DNA of 64,000 nucleotides, from positions 161,701 through 225,700 of the forward strand of contig NZ_KB889827.1 of NCBI RefSeq assembly GCF_000372805.1, in the 5' to 3' direction. Shown here piece after piece: positions 19,719-28,636 of this stretch. The notes under the pieces were generated by a model. The model was not told where the DNA came from, ran no database searches, and worked only from the letters and a program-made list of their open reading frames with translations. This stretch comes from Marinobacter gelidimuriae. GTDB taxonomy: Bacteria; Pseudomonadota; Gammaproteobacteria; Pseudomonadales; Oleiphilaceae. Each line of letters opens with the position of its first letter. Position 1 is the first letter of the stretch. Both the position numbers and the translations under genes were made by a program.

Positions 19719-19997
19719 ATGGCACAAGCAACAGCGCGTCACATTCTGGTAGACACCGAAGCAAAGTGTGAAGAACTGAAAAAAGACATCGAAGGCGGGC
19801 AGGATTTTGCCGAAGTCGCTAAGAAGCACTCATCTTGTCCGTCTGGCGGTAACGGCGGCGACCTGGGCTCCTTCGGCCCCGGCCAGATGGTTCCAGAATT
19901 CGACACCGTGGTTTTTAGCGCTGACCTGAACACCGTGCAGGGCCCGGTAAAAACCCAGTTCGGCTATCACCTGCTGGAAGTGATCAGCCGCGGCTGA
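19719..19997 (+). CDS. ppiC: Peptidyl-prolyl cis-trans isomerase, parvulin type
   Basis: This 92-residue single-domain parvulin has no signal peptide. It has RHILVDTEAKCEELK, FAEVAKKHSSCPSGGNGGDLG, FGPGQMVPEFDTVVF and TQFGYHLLEVI, covering the whole domain and matching the length of E. coli PpiC. GAGGAAG lies upstream of the ATG at 19719. It assists proline isomerisation in the cytoplasm. Confidence 0.93.
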   Translation: MAQATARHILVDTEAKCEELKKDIEGGQDFAEVAKKHSSCPSGGNGGDLGSFGPGQMVPEFDTVVFSADLNTVQGPVKTQFGYHLLEVISRG

Positions 19998-20003
19998 TCT
20001 GTT

Positions 20004-20038
20004 CGCCCGGCGAATCGCTCATGGATCGCCGGGCGTTT
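20004..20038 (+). terminator. Probable terminator of ppiC
   Basis: A perfect ten-pair stem, CGCCCGGCGA with TCGCCGGGCG, follows the ppiC stop by seven bases. The T run after it is short (GTTT), so the signal is moderate. Confidence 0.6.
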
Positions 20039-20066
20039 AGTACAAAACGACTTTCTTACATAACGA

Positions 20067-20930
20067 CTATTTCGTAGTGGCCTGGGGTGCTAAAAACTGG
20101 CCCAGCTGCTCGCCAATGCTCTCTACAGGCTCAATAACCGCTTGCTTCACGCCACTGGATACCACGCGGGTAAAAGCCGCGCCGGCATCGCTTTCCAGAA
20201 AGCTTAGATACTGTTCCATTTCCGCACCACTGATATCCTGGTAGGCATACAGGTAACTGTTAAACACCTGCTGCCCCACAACTCCTTTCAAAACCGAACG
20301 CTGACTTTCTATACGCTTTTGAAGAGTTTCGAAGTTCACCGAATCACTGCTGAACGCTGCCATGGTAGACGCTAACCCAAGCTGCACCGCAATGGTGGTA
20401 TCGACAGCGCTTTGGGTTGCGCGCGAAGCGCGGTCAAAACGCACGAAACTCTTGGCACGATCGGTATTACCGAATCTTTGGGCCAGTTGGTCGGCCTGCG
20501 CGCTAATTTGCGGCCACACCGCCGGTGCTGACGCGGCGACTTCGGCTCTTGAGATTTTCTGTGCGACGGGCGTGTTGTACCAGTCAGCCACGGCTTGCAG
20601 CTGCCCATTGCTCAACTCCGCCTGCAGGCGGCCTGCCACCTGCTGCTCTATTTTCTGCGGATTAAAATTGTTGCTAACCACATACCCAACCGCGTCAGCG
20701 ACCATCGGCGGAACCTGCCCTGTCTGCTTAAGGCCATCGCGTATGCCCTGGCTCATCATGGCCGGGTACTGGGCAATAATTTCGTCCATTGGCGAGGCTC
20801 TGAGCACCTGCCTGGCGTCCACCGTCTGCTGCTGTTTTGCAGCGGGTGACGTTGCCGCAGCCGCAAGCGCAGGGCTACCCAGCAGTGCCGCCGACATCAA
20901 AAAAACACAGATTTTGTTACCACCCATCAT
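20067..20930 (-). CDS. Secreted DUF2059-like protein
   Basis: This 287-residue protein has a Sec signal (NKICVFLMSAALLGSPALAA, cleavage likely after ALA). The start at 20930 follows GGATGGCGG; a second ATG is adjacent. Two repeats of a DUF2059-like helical pattern can be seen: LQAVADWYNTPVAQKISRAE in the first half and MEQYLSFLESDAGAAFTRVV near the end. The C-terminus is a helical tail. The role is unknown, probably periplasmic. It lies downstream of the LysR gene on the same strand. Confidence 0.75.
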   Translation of the reverse strand: MMGGNKICVFLMSAALLGSPALAAAATSPAAKQQQTVDARQVLRASPMDEIIAQYPAMMSQGIRDGLKQTGQVPPMVADAVGYVVSNNFNPQKIEQQVAGRLQAELSNGQLQAVADWYNTPVAQKISRAEVAASAPAVWPQISAQADQLAQRFGNTDRAKSFVRFDRASRATQSAVDTTIAVQLGLASTMAAFSSDSVNFETLQKRIESQRSVLKGVVGQQVFNSYLYAYQDISGAEMEQYLSFLESDAGAAFTRVVSSGVKQAVIEPVESIGEQLGQFLAPQATTK

Positions 20931-21058
20931 AATGCCGCCATCCAAAGATAATGTGGGCTGTTTATGACACGGCCAGCGCCCACACGGCAAGTAAATCCCT
21001 GCGCGAGCGGATGACAGTTTGGTAGGGTTGATCGCCGTGCGGCACACCGCAAGGAGCA

Positions 21059-21958
21059 TTAATACGTGGTGCTGAACTCCAGGCTAGCCTCAAGAGCCCG
21101 CAAGCGGGATACCAGAAAAGTCATCACCAGCCGCACCCGCGCCATTTGTTGGGTGTCCTGATTCACGTGCAGCCATAAATCCACACTTTCACCTTCCAGC
21201 GGCTCCGACAGGCGCCGCAATTCACGAGCGTCTTCGCCCAGATAGCAGGGCAATACAGCCACCCCTGCACCGCTGCGGGCCAGCGCCACCATTGCCTGCA
21301 AGCTGTTACAACGAATCACCGAGGTTACATGTTTCAGGTGGCGACGGTACCAGCGCCCGGTCGCCAGCAGGCTGAAGGTTTCATCGGGGATAATCCAGCG
21401 CAGCTGTTCCGGCCGCTGATCAATATCGAAACCGCGGTTACGGCGACAGTATCCCGGGGTGGCATACACCGCGTATTCCATCGCCGCAATGCGCTCACCT
21501 TCCCATGTCGCCTGGGGTTTGTTTTCCGGGCGCAGGGTCAAATCAGCTTCGCGATGGCTTAAATTGCTGACGTCGTTGTCGGTCAGAACTTCCAGCTCGA
21601 TGTCTGGATACTTTATAAGCAGGCTCGCCAGAATCGGCGCTAACAGCTCGGCCATCAGCGTGTCCGGGGTGGCGATGCGTATCTTGCCCTCCAGCGCAGT
21701 TGTTTCCTGGCGTAATTTACGCTCCAGGTTTTCCATTTCCGCCGCCAGTTTCTCAGCCTCGTAAAAAGCCATTTCACCGGCAGCCGTCAGCTTCAAACCT
21801 TCGCGGCTGCGCTCGAACAACCGAACTGCCAGGGCCTCCTCCATATGGTCAAGCCGACGCAACACCGTGGTTTGGTGCACGCCCAGTATTTCTCCGGCTT
21901 TGGCGAGCGTTCCACCTATTGCCAAAGCGCGTACATATCGTAGATAATCCCAATCCAT
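21059..21958 (-). CDS. LysR-family transcriptional regulator
   Basis: This 299-residue regulator has the N-terminal winged helix MDWDYLRYVRALAIGGTLAK, then AGEILGVHQTTVLRRLDHME (recognition helix) and RLFERSREGLKLTAAGE. A ligand-binding domain from about residue 90 begins EGKIRIATPDTLMAELLAPI. It diverges from a 64-codon gene across a 136-base gap that contains an 18-bp palindrome, a likely target. Its inducer is unknown. Confidence 0.92.
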   Translation of the reverse strand: MDWDYLRYVRALAIGGTLAKAGEILGVHQTTVLRRLDHMEEALAVRLFERSREGLKLTAAGEMAFYEAEKLAAEMENLERKLRQETTALEGKIRIATPDTLMAELLAPILASLLIKYPDIELEVLTDNDVSNLSHREADLTLRPENKPQATWEGERIAAMEYAVYATPGYCRRNRGFDIDQRPEQLRWIIPDETFSLLATGRWYRRHLKHVTSVIRCNSLQAMVALARSGAGVAVLPCYLGEDARELRRLSEPLEGESVDLWLHVNQDTQQMARVRLVMTFLVSRLRALEASLEFSTTY

Positions 21959-22021
21959 AGATCACTGCATATTTGCAACGTGGATAGGGATTATAACGTA
22001 TTTATACTGCGAATATGAATC

Positions 22022-22039
22022 TATATAGTTAACTATATA
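22022..22039. promoter_or_regulatory. 18-bp perfect palindrome in the LysR divergent region
   Basis: The sequence TATATAGTTAACTATATA is its own reverse complement. It lies between the LysR start (21958) and the small gene at 22095. Its AT-rich flanks and position suit a regulator-binding site or promoter element. Confidence 0.6.
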
Positions 22040-22094
22040 TTCGGCAAACACCCGAAACTCACTGTTGAGAAATTTCTTAAAGGAGGAAAGCACT

Positions 22095-22289
22095 ATGGTC
22101 ACCAAGCCAGTCGCAACCGTTCACCAGCTGCCGTCATCCATCCTCCACAACAGTGGCGCTATTCGCAGCCAGTACACCCGTGAAGCCAGCCGTTATATGG
22201 TTCAGGCGATCACACGCAAATTTCGCTCCTGGAACAAAAGAGCGGTGGCTGTGGCTACCGACATGGGCCAGGTACAGGGCGGCCACTAA
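22095..22289 (+). CDS. Small basic protein of unknown function
   Basis: This 64-residue protein begins MVTKPVATVHQLPSSILHNS and has a basic middle, AITRKFRSWNKRAVAVA. It has no signal peptide or membrane helix. The AAAGGAGGAAAG ribosome site upstream of ATG 22095 is unusually strong, and a good terminator follows, so expression is likely. It is divergent to the LysR gene. No family is recognised; the tail is faintly like DUF1127 but lacks its core. Confidence 0.7.
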   Translation: MVTKPVATVHQLPSSILHNSGAIRSQYTREASRYMVQAITRKFRSWNKRAVAVATDMGQVQGGH

Positions 22290-22304
22290 GCCGACCTGAA
22301 GATC

Positions 22305-22344
22305 AAAAAAACGCCGGCAAGCGCTAAGCTCCCGGCGTTTTTTT
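22305..22344 (+). terminator. Rho-independent terminator after the 64-residue gene
   Basis: The stem ACGCCGG/CCGGCGT is extended by A and T runs to at least 12 pairs and is followed by seven T residues. Confidence 0.85.
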
Positions 22345-22671
22345 GTGAATGGAATGTATCAATCGAAAACCCAATTGAAAAAAAGCACCCATGAGTCCCA
22401 GTCGCGTGCCATAGTCTATAGTGACCGACGAAGCGCAGAGCGTCTTACACCACGGCCGCTTGGGCCTTCATAATGATTGGCTCAACCGCGTTTTTCTTGT
22501 CCAGCTATTTTGGATTTATGGGCTTTTAAGCCCACTTCAAACCAGCGCTGGGTGAGCCTGGCGACTTCCTATGGGCGTCGCGATTTTCGTCCATTCCTGA
22601 CGGGCCACCTCCCGGACCAACCAAGATAATGGTGCAAAGCACATGGCCGTCACGACCTTGCAAGTGCAGGC
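22345..22671. other. Intergenic region before the rarD stop
   Basis: About 325 bases carry no recognised gene. On the minus strand only short frames exist, such as one ending KNAVEPIIMKAQAAVV at about 22446, cut by a stop upstream. It may be degraded coding DNA. Confidence 0.35.
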
Positions 22672-23553
22672 TCATACTGCCCTTCGCACCCTGCCCTGCC
22701 ACGAGGAAATACTGTACACAATCAGCGCCAGCCAGATCACCATAAAACTTGTTAACTGAATAGGGCTTAAAGGCTCGTTGAAAACCAACAGGGCGATTAC
22801 GAACTGCAACGTCGGGTTTATGTACATCAGAAAGCCAACAGTAGCTAACCTCAGGCGTCGCGCGGCGCCGGCGAACAGCAGCAGGGGAATGGCCGTTAAC
22901 ACGCCGCTGGCCATCAACAAGCTGCCCGTGGGCAAATCCCGGGTAAAGTTCGAAGCGCCCGATGTGGTCAGCCAACCAAAGGTTATTAAGCCCAAAGGCA
23001 GTAGCAGGAGGGTTTCCACGAATAAACCGGATAAACCGTCTAGCTGGATCTGTTTGCGCAGAAGCCCATACACGCCAAAACTGAATGCCAATACCAGGCT
23101 AATCCAGGGTAGCTCGCCCAGCATCAGCAGCTGGAGCGCGATGCCAAAGCCGGCGATAGCGACCGCTGCCATCTGCCAACGCCCCATCTGTTCGCGCAAC
23201 ACCACCATGCCCAAAGCGACATTCACCAGCGGCGTCAGAAAATAGCCCAGGCTAGCCTGCAACACGTGGCGGGTTTCAACGGCGTATATGTACACGCCCC
23301 AGTTCAGCGCTATAAGCAACGCGCAGCCCAACACCCGCCAAAGTTGTCGCGGACTGGCAAAAGCGTCTTTTACCGGCTGCCAGCGCCTTAACCCGGAAAT
23401 CAGGATGGCCAGAAAAACACAGGACCAGATGATTCGATGCACCAGAATCTCAAGGGCCGGCACGCCCTGAAACAGCGCAAAAAATAGCGCGAATGAGCCC
23501 CAGATAGTGTAGGCGCATACGCCATACCACACGCCTTTGGTCTGTTCGGGCAC
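22672..23553 (-). CDS. rarD: RarD-type EamA/DMT transporter
   Basis: This 293-residue inner-membrane protein has about ten helices in two EamA repeats. Signatures are MPEQTKGVWYGVCAYTIWG at the start, HRIIWSCVFLAILI, LNWGVYIYAVETRHVLQASL and FLMYINPTLQFVIALLVFNE. RarD proteins are predicted permeases; the substrate is unproven here. The gene is followed by no terminator of its own. Confidence 0.92.
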   Translation of the reverse strand: MPEQTKGVWYGVCAYTIWGSFALFFALFQGVPALEILVHRIIWSCVFLAILISGLRRWQPVKDAFASPRQLWRVLGCALLIALNWGVYIYAVETRHVLQASLGYFLTPLVNVALGMVVLREQMGRWQMAAVAIAGFGIALQLLMLGELPWISLVLAFSFGVYGLLRKQIQLDGLSGLFVETLLLLPLGLITFGWLTTSGASNFTRDLPTGSLLMASGVLTAIPLLLFAGAARRLRLATVGFLMYINPTLQFVIALLVFNEPLSPIQLTSFMVIWLALIVYSISSWQGRVRRAV

Positions 23554-23580
23554 TGGGCTCTCCGCTGTGCAACAGGCAAC

Positions 23581-23617
23581 AAAAAAACCCCGGGCCCTGC
23601 GCCCATGGCGCAGCCCG
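23581..23617 (-). terminator. Terminator downstream of the TIGR02647 gene
   Basis: Read on the minus strand, a GC stem (CTGCGCC with GGCGCAG, extended past a two-base bulge) is followed by seven T residues. It separates the TIGR02647 gene from rarD. Confidence 0.75.
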
Positions 23618-23667
23618 AAGTGCAGGATCTATAATCAGTGAAATCAGTACAATCAGAGTTTAACGGA

Positions 23668-23907
23668 TTATTTACTGCTCAGTATCGCAAGCAGCATTTG
23701 CGCCTGCTCGATCGCTTCGCTACCCAATGCGGTCAGGTAGCCGCCGTCGTCGCGGGTAATCAGGCCTTTACTGAACAAACGCACTGCCGCCGAAACCAGC
23801 TCCGGGGCGGCCTCATTGCGATGTACTTTGATACCTTCCTGGGCGGACGACGAATCGAACTGGGTTAAAAGATTCAGCTCGGCCAGGTGATCTGCAGAGA
23901 ATGCCAT
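23668..23907 (-). CDS. TIGR02647 family protein
   Basis: This 79-residue conserved small protein is known in Pseudomonas relatives. It matches the family along its length: FSADHLAELNLLTQFD, SSAQEGIKVHRNEAAPELVS, LFSKGLITRDDGGYLTALG and AQMLLAIL. It has no signal peptide. The function is unknown. Confidence 0.88.
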   Translation of the reverse strand: MAFSADHLAELNLLTQFDSSSAQEGIKVHRNEAAPELVSAAVRLFSKGLITRDDGGYLTALGSEAIEQAQMLLAILSSK

Positions 23908-23966
23908 GTAGTTTCCTCGTATGATGTCAGATGTCCGGCTTAGGGCCGGTTGTTACAGTCTATACC

Positions 23967-24683
23967 ATGAGCGCCATGAAACTTTCCCGTATTGTCAGCA
24001 ACCAACCCGATATAAGCCGCAAAAAAGCGAACTGGCTGATTGCTACCGGCCAGGTGTACGTTAACGACCTGAGTTGCCGTAAGGCAGACGCCGATGTGGA
24101 CGAATTTGCGGTGGTCAGCGCCAACGGAAAAACCGTACAGCAGGGCCATTGTGCCCACTATATTATGCTGCACAAACCTGCAGGTTATCTTAGCGCTACC
24201 GAAGATGATACGCACCCTACGGTTCTGCAATTGTTACCTCCCGCTTTAGGCCAGGGCCTGCACATTGCCGGCCGGCTGGATCGCGCCACTACCGGCCTGA
24301 TGATACTGACCAACAACGGCACCTGGTCACGGCAATTAACGCTGCCCGGCATGGGCAATGCCAAGGTTTATCGGGTAACAACCGCCTACCCGATTGGGCC
24401 AGACACGCCGCAGCGCTTTGCTGAGGGTATTTGGTTCGAATACGAGCAGCTCACCACAGCCCCCGCCACGCTTGAATTGCTGGAACCAACACTGGCAAGG
24501 CTGACTATTTATGAAGGCCGCTATCACCAGGTGAAGCGCATGTTCCACGCCGTAGGCAATCGGGTCATTGCGCTACACCGAGAACAGATTGGCCACTTAC
24601 AATTAAACAGCGATTTGGCCGAGGGTAACTTCAGAATGCTGACGGGTTCAGAGATTGAAGGGCTGAATCGGTATTACACTTGA
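23967..24683 (+). CDS. rsuA: 16S rRNA pseudouridine synthase, RsuA type
   Basis: This 238-residue enzyme converts a uridine of rRNA to pseudouridine; by similarity to RsuA the target is U516 of 16S rRNA. An S4-like N-terminal domain (ISRKKANWLIATGQVYVND) is followed by YIMLHKPAGYLSATEDDTHP, the catalytic AGRLDRATTGLMILTNNG (Asp105) and EGRYHQVKRMFHAVGN. The start may be 23967 or 23976. The latter begins MKLSRIVSNQ, closer to E. coli RsuA. Confidence 0.9.
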   Translation: MSAMKLSRIVSNQPDISRKKANWLIATGQVYVNDLSCRKADADVDEFAVVSANGKTVQQGHCAHYIMLHKPAGYLSATEDDTHPTVLQLLPPALGQGLHIAGRLDRATTGLMILTNNGTWSRQLTLPGMGNAKVYRVTTAYPIGPDTPQRFAEGIWFEYEQLTTAPATLELLEPTLARLTIYEGRYHQVKRMFHAVGNRVIALHREQIGHLQLNSDLAEGNFRMLTGSEIEGLNRYYT

Positions 24684-24719
24684 GGAATAACCCTTGTTGA
24701 AGCGATATACTTTGTAGCT

Positions 24720-25418
24720 ATGAAATACGTCCACACGTTTTGCTCTCCGCTTCTCGCACTTTTTCTGGCACTCGCCAGCGGAGCGACTCATGGCGACACC
24801 ATCAAGCGTATTGTGCACAGCGACGGCAGCGTGGAGTTTTCCAATGTAAAAAGCGACAGCCCGCTGGCGTCGGATGGCGCAGCCACGGTGTACCGTTATC
24901 AAGACAAATACGGCGTGGTGTCCTACAGCGGCGAACGCCCGGCTAACGCCAAGTTTTCGGTGATTCGCTTCCACTGCTTCGCCTGTGATCCTTCGTCTAC
25001 GGTGAATTGGGACACCACGCCGCTGTTTGCATCCCGCTACAATGAACAGATTGCGACGGCGGCCAAAGAGTTCAATGTAGATCCTGCCCTCGTTCGCGCC
25101 GTTATTCACGCCGAATCGGCATTCAATCCCGGGGCGCTGTCGCCCAAAGGGGCACAGGGACTTATGCAACTGATGCCCGCCACTGCAATCGAGCTGGGGG
25201 TGGTTAACGCCATGGTTGCCGAAGACAACATTCGCGGTGGTGCAAATTATCTGGCGCAAATGCTGATTCGCTTTCGGGGCGACACCAAGCTGGCCACCGC
25301 GGCCTACAACGCCGGCCCCGGAGCCGTTAACCGCCACAATGGCATTCCGCCCTACGCAGAAACTCGGGCTTACGTGAAAAGAGTGGGTATTCTGTACCGC
25401 CGTTACGCCGCGCTTTAA
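24720..25418 (+). CDS. Lytic transglycosylase (SLT family)
   Basis: This 232-residue secreted enzyme cleaves the glycan strands of peptidoglycan. A signal peptide (residues 1-25, FLALASGATHG) precedes a short beta-rich region with VHSDGSVEFSNV and YRYQDKYGVVSYSG. The SLT domain has the catalytic Glu132 in VIHAESAFNPGALSPKGAQG, then LMQLMPATAIELGV and TKLATAAYNAGPGAVNRHNG. It lies 37 bases after rsuA on the same strand. Confidence 0.93.
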   Translation: MKYVHTFCSPLLALFLALASGATHGDTIKRIVHSDGSVEFSNVKSDSPLASDGAATVYRYQDKYGVVSYSGERPANAKFSVIRFHCFACDPSSTVNWDTTPLFASRYNEQIATAAKEFNVDPALVRAVIHAESAFNPGALSPKGAQGLMQLMPATAIELGVVNAMVAEDNIRGGANYLAQMLIRFRGDTKLATAAYNAGPGAVNRHNGIPPYAETRAYVKRVGILYRRYAAL

Positions 25419-25455
25419 CGCGCCTTTCCAAAACCCGCTCAAGCCCACAGTCCCT

Positions 25456-26091
25456 TCAGCCAAAAGCCAGCCAAACACCTACCAGCATCATCAGGCTGCC
25501 TGAAATTCGATTGGCCAGCCGTACTTTATCACCACTGCGCAGAGCTCGGCGCAAGGTGCGCCCACCATTGGCATACAGCAGCAAGCACAAAAATTCCATG
25601 CTCAGAATAATGAGTATCAGCGCCGTAAGCTGCGGCGCCATTGGCAGCGAGCTGTCTATAAACGGCGGCAGCAAAACCACCAGAAACGCCCAGCCTTTGG
25701 GGTTGGCAATGGCGGTTATAAAACCCTGCATGGCCAACTGCCAGCGGGTGCTGCTCGGCAATATCGCGCCCTCTTCCGGCATCGCCATTTTGCCGCGGGA
25801 ACGCCACATTTGTACGCCCAGCCATATCAAATAGGCACCGCCCGCGTATTTGGCCACCTCAAACACCGTGGGATAACCCAGCATAAATGTAGCCACGCCT
25901 ACGGCAGACGCAATGGCCACAATACCAACGCCCAGCAGTTCGCCGATCATCATCCATAATGCCCGGCGCACACCCACAGTAATGCCCAGCGACAACGCCA
26001 GGGTCATACACATGCCGGGAGTCATAGACACCACAAAAAAGGTGGGCAAAAACACCGACAACAACGCCAAATTCAAAACCGACATAACCAT
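25456..26091 (-). CDS. LysE-family amino acid exporter
   Basis: This 211-residue inner-membrane protein has six predicted helices. Signatures are SMTPGMCMTLALSLGITVGV, YAGGAYLIWLGVQMWRSRG and FITAIANPKGWAFLVVLLPP. Relatives export amino acids or homoserine lactones; the substrate is not known. The start may be 26085 instead. Confidence 0.9.
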   Translation of the reverse strand: MVMSVLNLALLSVFLPTFFVVSMTPGMCMTLALSLGITVGVRRALWMMIGELLGVGIVAIASAVGVATFMLGYPTVFEVAKYAGGAYLIWLGVQMWRSRGKMAMPEEGAILPSSTRWQLAMQGFITAIANPKGWAFLVVLLPPFIDSSLPMAPQLTALILIILSMEFLCLLLYANGGRTLRRALRSGDKVRLANRISGSLMMLVGVWLAFG

Positions 26092-26141
26092 CCTTAAACG
26101 TTTGCAGCGACGCTGCGCATAAATTTTCCGGCGTAGCGCCG

Positions 26142-26990
26142 CTATAGCAGCACGCTGACAATACCCACACTACTAACGATGAACAGCACAACTCCCAACA
26201 GGCGGAAAAACACCGGCGTTTCGGCTTTCAAAATACGGTCGTGAAAACGCAGCCCTATCACATGACCAATGGCGGCGCATGGCAACAGCCACAGATGGTG
26301 AATCAGCTGCAGATCCAGCCCAACCCAGATAAACGCAGCCAGTTTGATCAGCACCAGAATAAACCAGAGACCAAACAAGGTGTCGCGCAGCTTTTCCCGG
26401 GGCAGATGCTGCGCCGCCACCGCAATAATCAATGGTGCACCAATCAGCGAGGTACCGCTGATGTAACCACCGGCCATCAGCAAGCCCACGTCCACCGCTT
26501 TGCTGTTGCTGCGAAAAGGCCGGTTGAGGATATAAGACACCGAATAAATCGCAACAATCACAAATATGATGGAGCTAAGCACATTTGCCGGCAGTGTAAA
26601 CAGACCAAACACGCCAATCAGTTTAGGCACGATCATAATGCGGAGCATACGCCACAGGTAAGGCCAATCCACCGTGCTCTCTACCTTGCTTTCTACCGTG
26701 CTTTCCGGCGCTGTTACGGCGGCATCCGGCCCAAAGCCGGTTAATGTCTGGCCGCTTTTATCACCTTTCTGGCTTTGACCGCGGCGATTGTTCATCCAGA
26801 TGGTCAGTGATGAAAAAACCAGCAGGTGAACGGCTATGATCGGCAAAAAAACCAGCGGGTCGTCTTTCACCAGCAGCAAAAACGGCAACGACAATACAGC
26901 CCCACCGAAGCCCAACCCGGAGCGTACAAAACCGCTCCAAATGAAGATCAGCGCAATCAAACCGTACTGAATTAGGGAAAGATCTGACAT
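26142..26990 (-). CDS. TauE/SafE-family anion exporter
   Basis: This 282-residue protein has about eight helices. The first TauE repeat is IWSGFVRSGLGFGGAVLSLP and the second contains LLMAGGYISGTSLIGAPLII. The middle loop, about 45 residues rich in Ser, Thr and Glu (TVESKVESTVD), is longer than usual and contains a small repeat. Family members export sulfite or other organosulfur anions. Confidence 0.88.
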   Translation of the reverse strand: MSDLSLIQYGLIALIFIWSGFVRSGLGFGGAVLSLPFLLLVKDDPLVFLPIIAVHLLVFSSLTIWMNNRRGQSQKGDKSGQTLTGFGPDAAVTAPESTVESKVESTVDWPYLWRMLRIMIVPKLIGVFGLFTLPANVLSSIIFVIVAIYSVSYILNRPFRSNSKAVDVGLLMAGGYISGTSLIGAPLIIAVAAQHLPREKLRDTLFGLWFILVLIKLAAFIWVGLDLQLIHHLWLLPCAAIGHVIGLRFHDRILKAETPVFFRLLGVVLFIVSSVGIVSVLL

Positions 26991-27040
26991 AACATCCTGA
27001 ACAGTAGGAGTAAATTCATTCGAGTGTAACGGTTTTCAAT

Positions 27041-27065
27041 AAAAAACACCGGGCAAAGCCCGGTG
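27041..27065 (-). terminator. Terminator of the tct operon
   Basis: On the minus strand the stem CACCGGGC/GCCCGGTG has a TTT loop and is followed by six T residues, 43 bases after the tctA stop. Confidence 0.85.
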
Positions 27066-27107
27066 CAACATGCGTAATTTATCCGCCGTGGCAGCTTACC
27101 GGAGCGT

Positions 27108-28634
27108 TTAATCGCTCACCGGGCCCTCCTTGATAGCTGAGCGCATGCGCCGGCGCAGTATTGGCCCAACCAGCGTTGGCAGCACCAAGCCCAAACCCGC
27201 CACCAGCCACAAACCAATAGCCAAAGGGCTAGACCAGAGCGTCATCCAGTCTCCGTCAGACAATATCAACGCGTGACCCAGGTTCTTTTCCATTTCTGGC
27301 CCCAACAGCAGGCCTAGAATAATGGGTACCATGGGAATTTCCAGCTTGCGCAGAATAAACCCGCCCACTCCAAACACAATCATGAAGTACAGATCAAAGG
27401 TGCTGTGGCTAATGGAGTAAATACCCACAAACGCTACCATGGTCACAATCGGCAGCAGGTACATTGGCGGCACCGACAGCAGCCGAACAAACACGCTAAT
27501 CATCGGAATGTTTAGTATCAGCAGCAATACGTTGCCAATCAACAGCGCAGCGATCACCCCCCACACAATCTCGGCGTTCTGGGTGAACATTAACGGCCCC
27601 GGCGTGATATTCAGGGAAATCAGCATGGCCAGCAACACCGCTGTGGTGCCACTGCCCGGCACACCCAGAGTCAACATCGGCACCAAAGCGCCAGACGCCG
27701 CGCCGTTGTTGCCGGCCTCAGGCGCCACTACGCCACGAATATCACCTTCGCCAAAGCGGCCTTTTTTGCCCAGCACCGTTTTTTCCAGGGTATAGCTGAT
27801 AAAGCTGCCCAAAGACGCACCGGCACCCGGCAGCACACCGGCCATAAAGCCCAGCACACCACCGCGCAGCTGGGTGGGGATAGTCGATACAATTTCTTTG
27901 AAACTCAGCGTCAGTTTCCCTACCTTCACTTTGCTGCGGCCTTTGCCCATTCGTGCTTCAACAAAAAACAACAGCTCGGATATGGCGAACAGCCCAACAA
28001 TCGCCAATATGAAGTCGATACCTTCATACAGCTCCAACACACCGGCGGTATAACGCTGGGTGCCGGTGGATATGTCGATACCCACGGTGGAAATCATGAT
28101 GCCAAGCGCTGCAGCAATCACCGTTTTCATCGGATTTTTGCCGGTTATGCCGCCAAGAGTGGCGAACGCCAACACAAACAGGGCGAAGTATTCCACCGGC
28201 CCGAAGGTCAGTGCGAATCGCGCCAGCACCGGTGCCAGAATGATAAGCCCTATAGTGCCAATCAAGCCCCCCGCGAAAGACGCAATCGCTGAAATGGCCA
28301 AAGCATCTGCCGCACGGCCTTGTTGCGCCATGGGATAGCCGTCCAGGCAGGTCATCATGGCTGGCTCGTCGCCCGGTATGTTTAGCAGGATGGACGAAAT
28401 CCGCCCGCCGTACATAGCTCCGACGTACACCGAGGTGAGCAGAATCATCGCGGTTTCCGGCGGCAGCCCCAGGGCAAAAGCCAGCGGAATCAGAATCGCA
28501 ACACCGTTAGCAGGGCCCAAGCCCGGCAGGCAGCCGATCAGGGAACCGGCAAAGGCGCCGAACAGCGCAAACATCAGGTTGTACGGTGTTAACGCCACCG
28601 CAAACCCGTCCATCAGAAAGCCAATGGTTTCCAT
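27108..28634 (-). CDS. tctA: Tripartite tricarboxylate transporter, large permease
   Basis: This 508-residue membrane protein has about 12 helices. Signatures are GSLIGCLPGLGPANGVAILI near the start, the conserved MMTCLDGYPMAQQGRA loop, FMAGVLPGAGASLGSFISY and AALLIGNVLLLILNIPMISV. It forms the sodium-coupled channel of a TTT system for carboxylates such as citrate. It ends the tctCBA cluster. Confidence 0.94.
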   Translation of the reverse strand: METIGFLMDGFAVALTPYNLMFALFGAFAGSLIGCLPGLGPANGVAILIPLAFALGLPPETAMILLTSVYVGAMYGGRISSILLNIPGDEPAMMTCLDGYPMAQQGRAADALAISAIASFAGGLIGTIGLIILAPVLARFALTFGPVEYFALFVLAFATLGGITGKNPMKTVIAAALGIMISTVGIDISTGTQRYTAGVLELYEGIDFILAIVGLFAISELLFFVEARMGKGRSKVKVGKLTLSFKEIVSTIPTQLRGGVLGFMAGVLPGAGASLGSFISYTLEKTVLGKKGRFGEGDIRGVVAPEAGNNGAASGALVPMLTLGVPGSGTTAVLLAMLISLNITPGPLMFTQNAEIVWGVIAALLIGNVLLLILNIPMISVFVRLLSVPPMYLLPIVTMVAFVGIYSISHSTFDLYFMIVFGVGGFILRKLEIPMVPIILGLLLGPEMEKNLGHALILSDGDWMTLWSSPLAIGLWLVAGLGLVLPTLVGPILRRRMRSAIKEGPVSD

Positions 28635-28636
28635 GG

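Noticed and set aside
22526..22975. Minus-strand frame of 149 codons overlapping the end of rarD
   Set aside because: It reads the rarD region in the wrong frame. The part beyond rarD has no family resemblance.
24648..25478. Minus-strand frame of 276 codons opposite the lytic transglycosylase
   Set aside because: The plus-strand gene has a signal peptide and a catalytic SLT domain; the antisense frame has none.
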